A stretch of 64,000 nt of DNA from JAPPKS01 sp963667895 (GTDB lineage Bacteria > Poribacteria > WGA-4E > PCPOR2b): contig OZ245030.1 in the NCBI GenBank assembly GCA_965223985.1, positions 4,526,001-4,590,000 of the forward strand, read 5' to 3'. Numbering within the stretch: the first letter of the stretch is position 1; each line of letters begins with the position of its first letter. The notes under the pieces were generated by a model that worked only from the letters and a program-made list of their open reading frames with translations, was not told the origin of the DNA and made no database searches. The position numbers were made by a program, and so were the translations under genes. This document shows, one piece after another, positions 59,909-64,000 of the stretch.

Positions 59909-60279
59909 GCCTTAATCCTAAGGAGTCTGAATAAGAGTTCTCCATTCCGAGTCACAGACGAAGCATCTTACTTCAGAGCAAACAGATCCATTGCTGTGCT
60001 CAAGATGAAAAAATGAAAAGTGATGGATTTCCATAAACGACCGTGATGCAATGGGATTCACATCGCATCGTGTGATGTGTAATTCGACCGGTCAGCTTTA
60101 GCTCGGATAGTAATATCCAAGACATTACAAGCACACTGATTCGTATTGGAAAAAGAACCTTGGTAGTGGATACAGCAGGGTAAGGGTTATATTAAATGGC
60201 AAGCTTCAATTCTGGATCGATAATCTAACGAACCTAGAAATCGATGCGATGTCTGGTATGGCGTTACCGAACGCACCTG
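59909..60279. other. Intergenic region between mraY and lnt
   Basis: About 370 bp without a credible gene. An imperfect palindrome CACATCGCA-tcg-TGTGATGTG lies at 60059-60079. It has no U-run. No tRNA or other RNA was recognised. Confidence 0.4.
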
Positions 60280-61383
60280 TCACCGAAGCTTGAGCGTGCT
60301 CAATGCCATCAGCATCAGGATGAACGCAACAACCCAAAAGCGAATGACAATTTTCGATTCCTTCCAACCGATTGCTTCAAAATGGTGGTGCAAAGGAGAC
60401 ATTCTGAACACACGCTTTTTCCGTGTTCGATACGACCACACTTGGATGATAACGGAGAGCGCTTCCGCAACAAAGATTCCACCCACAAGCACCAGCAGAA
60501 TCTCCGCCTTAGTTAGAATGGCAACCGTTCCCAGCGCAGCGCCGAGTGCTAATGAGCCTGTATCTCCCATAATAACCTGCGCTGGATGGCAATTGTACCA
60601 CAAGAATCCCAAACCTGCCCCAATGAGCGCGGCGCAAAAAATAGCAGTTGCCTCTCCACTCGCCGGGAGGTGTGCAATATCCAAATAACTAGCCAACTGT
60701 TGATGAGTTGTCAGGTATCCCAAAGCACCGAATGTTGCTGCGACAAACAGTGTACAACCTATCGCCAGTCCATCGAGCCCATCTGTCAAATTAACAGCGT
60801 TGGAAGTGCCCACAATTACGATTGTGGCGAATGGGACAAATAAAAATCCGAGATCTGGACGAAGTTGTTTGAAGAATGGGATTATAAGTGATGTTTTGGT
60901 TGTCAAGTCGTCTTTTGGAGCCGGTCCCCAATGGTAAAGGAAATAAGCGATAGCTAAGGCGCCAATCGTTTGAAGAATGATTTTGTGCCAGCCTCGCAAG
61001 CCAAGCGATTGTTGTTTCGTAACTTTGAGGTAATCGTCAAGAAAACCGATTCCACCAAACCATAGGACACTGAAAACGAGGAGAAAAATATAAGGCTGAT
61101 CTAACCGTGCCCACAGGAACGTTGAAATTAGCACGGAGGAGATAATGAGCACTCCACCCATTGTAGGTGTGCCAGCCTTGCTGAGGTGGGTATGGGGACC
61201 ATCTTCCTGAATGTACTGACCAATCTTCAACCGACGGAGATGCCGAATCACAAGCGGACCAAAAAGCAGCGCAATCAATAGCGCCGTTACTGTCGCATAA
61301 ATCGATCGAAAGCTAATATAACGGAAGACGTTTAACGGGGAAAAAACATCTGTCAAAAGTTCAAAAAATATGTAGTAGAACAT
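60280..61383 (-). CDS. mraY: Phospho-N-acetylmuramoyl-pentapeptide-transferase MraY
   Basis: A 367-residue ten-helix enzyme that makes lipid I from UDP-MurNAc-pentapeptide and undecaprenyl phosphate. Visible motifs are GTPTMGGVLI, FGGIGFLDDYLKV (catalytic Asp-Asp region), NLTDGLDGLAIG, IMGDTGSLALGAALG and the C-terminal MSPLHHHFEAIGWKE. All are intact and the length is standard. It follows ddl and murF on the same strand, forming part of a division and cell-wall cluster that continues outside the window. Confidence 0.96.
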   Translation of the reverse strand: MFYYIFFELLTDVFSPLNVFRYISFRSIYATVTALLIALLFGPLVIRHLRRLKIGQYIQEDGPHTHLSKAGTPTMGGVLIISSVLISTFLWARLDQPYIFLLVFSVLWFGGIGFLDDYLKVTKQQSLGLRGWHKIILQTIGALAIAYFLYHWGPAPKDDLTTKTSLIIPFFKQLRPDLGFLFVPFATIVIVGTSNAVNLTDGLDGLAIGCTLFVAATFGALGYLTTHQQLASYLDIAHLPASGEATAIFCAALIGAGLGFLWYNCHPAQVIMGDTGSLALGAALGTVAILTKAEILLVLVGGIFVAEALSVIIQVWSYRTRKKRVFRMSPLHHHFEAIGWKESKIVIRFWVVAFILMLMALSTLKLR

Positions 61384-61428
61384 CGTATGATATTATGAGA
61401 TTGAGAAATTAGTCCGGCGATATCACGT

Positions 61429-62634
61429 TCAATCCGAAGAGAAACTTTTCACGCCAGAGCCCGTTTTTAGTTTCCCCAAATCGAGACTCAGTCGACTCAG
61501 AAGGTTAGCAGCGTAAGAATACGTAACACTGTTTTTCTCCTTATAAACTTCAAAAGCAAGTTCAATCAGTCTGTCAACTAACAGTGGGAAATTGATATTA
61601 TCGCGTTCCCATAAGTAAAAACTAAATGAACCTGGAATCGTATTAATTTCATTAACAATCGGTTTCACCCTCTTTCCAACAAGGAAATCAACCCGTGCAA
61701 TTCCTGTGCAGTCAAGAACCCTAAAAGCGCGCTTAGCTAAATCCTGAATTTTTGATGTAAGTTCGGATGAGATTGGCGCTGGAATCGTACGATTTGCGCC
61801 CGCCATACCTGATACTTTGATTTCCTCATGGACGTATTTATCGTCGAAACTCAGGAATTCTCCCGAAGCCATTGGTTGCTCGCATACGGATGCAGTCAAA
61901 TCGTAGTTGCCCATAACCGAGCAATTAATTTCGATAGCATCTACTAGTCCCTCTTCTACAATTACACGTAGGTCGTATTGGTAGGCTAGACTGAGAGCTA
62001 ACCTGAGATCGCCCTGATTTTGAGCTTGGCTCACGCCGATACTAGAACCAGAGTTTGCAGGCTTAACGAAAACAGGGTAAGTCAGGTTCTGTTCTACCTT
62101 TTCAACGACTTCTTCTGGATTAGTTTCCCACTCGTTTTTGGTGAACCACACGTATGAAACAACAGGGAGATTTTCCTCCTTTAGGACGGCTTTCATGATA
62201 ATTTTGTCCATTCCTGCCGCCGAGCCAAGTACACCTGCTCCCACATACGGAATATTCATGAGTTCTAGTAATCCCTGCAGCGTTCCATCTTCACCGTGAG
62301 CACCATGTATAACAGGAAAAACGATATCAATCGGCATGTGTTTATTTCGCTGAAACTGTCCTATTCCACGCCTACACATCAGAAACTGCGGCTTAGGCCC
62401 GAGCTCAATGATAACTTTGTTAGAGTTGGATTCATTCGGAAGACTCCCGCTGGTAAATGTATCCAATTCAAGAAATTTATCGCTGGTCAACCATGCACCG
62501 GTTTTTGCAATGTAGATAGGTGTAAGCCCGTATCTTCCATTTAGAGCTGCCAGAACCTGATGAGCCGTTATGATAGAAACTTCGTGCTCTGGAGAACGAC
62601 CACCGAATATTAGGGCGACATTTTTTTTTCGCAT
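61429..62634 (-). CDS. ddl: D-alanine--D-alanine ligase
   Basis: A 401-residue ATP-grasp ligase making D-Ala-D-Ala for peptidoglycan precursors. The N-terminus has LIFGGRSPEHEVSIITA, then VFPVIHGAHGEDGTLQGLLE, the ATP-grasp FVKPANSGSSIGVSQA, and the C-terminal RVDFLVGKRVKPIVNEINTIPGS with the metal-binding Glu/Asn. The EHEVSI form and ~400-residue length fit the longer Ddl branch. The position between murF and mraY matches its function. Confidence 0.95.
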   Translation of the reverse strand: MRKKNVALIFGGRSPEHEVSIITAHQVLAALNGRYGLTPIYIAKTGAWLTSDKFLELDTFTSGSLPNESNSNKVIIELGPKPQFLMCRRGIGQFQRNKHMPIDIVFPVIHGAHGEDGTLQGLLELMNIPYVGAGVLGSAAGMDKIIMKAVLKEENLPVVSYVWFTKNEWETNPEEVVEKVEQNLTYPVFVKPANSGSSIGVSQAQNQGDLRLALSLAYQYDLRVIVEEGLVDAIEINCSVMGNYDLTASVCEQPMASGEFLSFDDKYVHEEIKVSGMAGANRTIPAPISSELTSKIQDLAKRAFRVLDCTGIARVDFLVGKRVKPIVNEINTIPGSFSFYLWERDNINFPLLVDRLIELAFEVYKEKNSVTYSYAANLLSRLSLDLGKLKTGSGVKSFSSD

Positions 62635-62776
62635 CTCCTAAATCTATTCCTTTCATGCCTCAAAATCCTACTTCTGGACTTTGGTGGAATTGACACTCTG
62701 GCGTTGCGGTGAATTAGCGTCCAGCTATCACAAATCCCCGCTTGCTGAAGATGTGTACAGTTGTAACTGAATAATT

Positions 62777-64000
62777 TTAACCCCCCTCGCTGTAGCTGTC
62801 TGGAAGGTCATTTTCAAATAATACGACATCGCCGAATTTTAAGATATTATTCAAGGATTCCGACGCTTGTGTGAGACTTTCGACAAGCAGTATCTTCTCC
62901 TTTGGAAAACCAGCGGTTTTCAACCCTTCGTAAATCGGTTTGGTTTGCAATGGCCCCACCAAGATGACAAAATCGCAGACCTTGGCAGCTTCCGCGCCTA
63001 AGCCTCTGTTTTCATCGAATTCGATGTTTCCTAGCTCTACCATGCCTGGCGTAACGAGAATCTTTCTGCCATCATTGAATCCTTCCAATACCTCAAGCGC
63101 CGCCCTAGCCCCTACTGGGTTAGCATTGAATCCATCATCAATAACGGTTACACCGCCGGCGCCCGAAATCAACTGCAATCTGTGCGGGATGGGTTCGATA
63201 AATTTTGTTGCATGGCTTACGTCATCTAAGGTTAACCCACATTTTAAGGCGACAGTAGTAGCAGCCAAAATATTATGAACGTTATTTGTCCCGATGAGTT
63301 TGGTTTCTACTTTACATGTTTCGCCCGAACGTTTTTCAATAATAAAAGTAAGTCCACGTCGGGTGTTTTCAATCTTACGCGCGGTCAATCCGACCTTTTC
63401 ATCCAGCCTATCCACCGCATACCTAGCCACTTCAATGGTAGTTTTATTCGCTAACGCCGAACAAATTTCATTATCATCATTGAAAACCGCAATCCCATCG
63501 TGAGGCAAAGACTCAATAAGCTCATATTTGGTGCGTGCAATATTTTCAAGGTTTTTGAACCGTTCTAGATGCTGAGCTCCCACTGCCGTGAGTATACCGA
63601 TTTCTGGGTATACCAATCGACACAATTCCCTGATATCGCCCCTTTTATATGCTCCCATTTCTACAATAAATATCTCGTGCTCCGGCTCAAGCTGTCCCCT
63701 AATCACTTTGCAAATCCCCATAGGAGTATTATAGCTGTCCGGAGTCATTAAAACATTGAATTTTTGGGAGAGCATCGAATTCAGAATGTACTTTGTGCTC
63801 GTTTTGCCGTAACTCCCAGTGATACCGATAACCTTGGGACGAAGCTTTCTCATCTTTTTCCGGGCAGATCGAAGGTAACCTAGGTTTATGGTTTGCTCTA
63901 AGGGATAAATGAGGAGATTAGCCACGGTCAAATTGATAGCGACGAGCTGATTCAACAAAAATGTGAAAATGAGTATAACTAAAAATTGCGAGTAGAGTTG
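62777..64000 (-). CDS. murF: MurF-type Mur ligase with N-terminal membrane segment (cut by window edge)
   Basis: The frame is open to the last base, so the gene starts outside the window. The visible 407 residues carry a hydrophobic stretch (FLVILIFTFLLNQLVAINLT) and then a Mur ligase: P-loop GITGSYGKTSTKYI, ENIARTKYEL, the central GTNNVHNILAATTVAL, and the C-terminal domain with VIDDGFNANPVGARAALEVL and GDVVLFENDLPDSYSEGG. The DxYNANP-like VIDDGFNANP points to MurF, which adds D-Ala-D-Ala to the UDP-MurNAc-tripeptide, fitting adjacent ddl and mraY. The N-terminal UDP-binding domain of soluble MurF appears to be replaced by membrane helices. Confidence 0.82.
   Translation of the reverse strand, partial: QLYSQFLVILIFTFLLNQLVAINLTVANLLIYPLEQTINLGYLRSARKKMRKLRPKVIGITGSYGKTSTKYILNSMLSQKFNVLMTPDSYNTPMGICKVIRGQLEPEHEIFIVEMGAYKRGDIRELCRLVYPEIGILTAVGAQHLERFKNLENIARTKYELIESLPHDGIAVFNDDNEICSALANKTTIEVARYAVDRLDEKVGLTARKIENTRRGLTFIIEKRSGETCKVETKLIGTNNVHNILAATTVALKCGLTLDDVSHATKFIEPIPHRLQLISGAGGVTVIDDGFNANPVGARAALEVLEGFNDGRKILVTPGMVELGNIEFDENRGLGAEAAKVCDFVILVGPLQTKPIYEGLKTAGFPKEKILLVESLTQASESLNNILKFGDVVLFENDLPDSYSEGG

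Noticed and set aside
59909..60279. tRNA or small RNA gene between lnt and mraY
   Set aside because: No cloverleaf or T-loop sequence could be recognised. Only an imperfect palindrome is present.
1..64000. Global reassignment of UGA (for example to Trp or Gly)
   Set aside because: Many intact genes end in TGA, and prfB carries the UGA-dependent autoregulatory frameshift.

Overview
The window is a chromosomal segment of an uncultured Gram-negative bacterium. It encodes outer-membrane biogenesis (BamA, Skp/OmpH, LpxD, LolC/LolD, Lnt) and peptidoglycan synthesis (MurF, Ddl, MraY). The accessory content, with many phytanoyl-CoA dioxygenase (PhyH) paralogues, secreted LamG proteins, an FG-GAP/ASPIC protein beside a TPR protein, TolB-like propellers and GH32, resembles Candidatus Poribacteria or related sponge/marine FCB-PVC lineages. 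That placement is by gene-content resemblance only. No rRNA, tRNA or CRISPR array was seen.

Layout. 1-4.3 kb: the end of an RND efflux pump, a 3'(2'),5'-bisphosphate nucleotidase, DeoC, and a GH32 fructan/sucrose hydrolase. 4.6-16.3 kb: accessory secreted and oxygenase region with three LamG proteins, a translationally coupled TPR and FG-GAP/ASPIC pair, four PhyH oxygenases and a PQQ-type propeller. 16.4-25.8 kb: a defence island on the minus strand, comprising an XRE-ImmA regulator/peptidase with a PIN-like DUF4411 partner, then a type III restriction-modification operon. In that operon mod carries a frameshift, and a HicB-like protein and a coiled-coil membrane protein sit between mod and res. 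25.8-30 kb: a SHOCT membrane protein, another PhyH gene plus the decayed 3' end of a lost copy, a zinc-ribbon protein, a tyrosine recombinase with an unusual array of binding-site-like repeats, and a ribbon-helix-helix protein with its own palindrome. 30.5-34.4 kb: two decayed TolB-like propeller genes around a lipoprotein. 34.5-36.6 kb: a nitroreductase and a mercuric-reductase-like flavoprotein.

36.6-64 kb is the conserved core, all on the minus strand: hrcA-grpE-dnaK-dnaJ behind a CIRCE operator; a cluster for archaeal-type ether lipids (GGGP synthase, geranylgeranyl reductase, ferredoxin, DGGGP synthase) with an rRNA methyltransferase and a second UbiA enzyme; then polysaccharide deacetylase, lpxD, skp, bamA, ilvE, lolD, lolC, lysS, prfB, lnt, mraY, ddl and murF.

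The most striking observations are these. (1) The geranylgeranyl reductase has an in-frame UGA exactly where the family has its conserved Cys (PVR-C-xEG), followed at suitable spacing by a SECIS-like hairpin. It is a candidate selenoprotein in a bacterial archaeal-lipid cluster. (2) A recurrent C-terminal tail of the form VxPxxKLAxxWGxIK ends four intact exported proteins and two decayed ones of unrelated architecture, which suggests an undescribed sorting or processing tag. (3) A recombinase site with two inverted and two or three direct copies of GTCCGATAA overlaps the recombinase ribosome-binding site. (4) prfB carries the classical programmed +1 frameshift. (5) The type III R-M operon encloses two unexpected genes.
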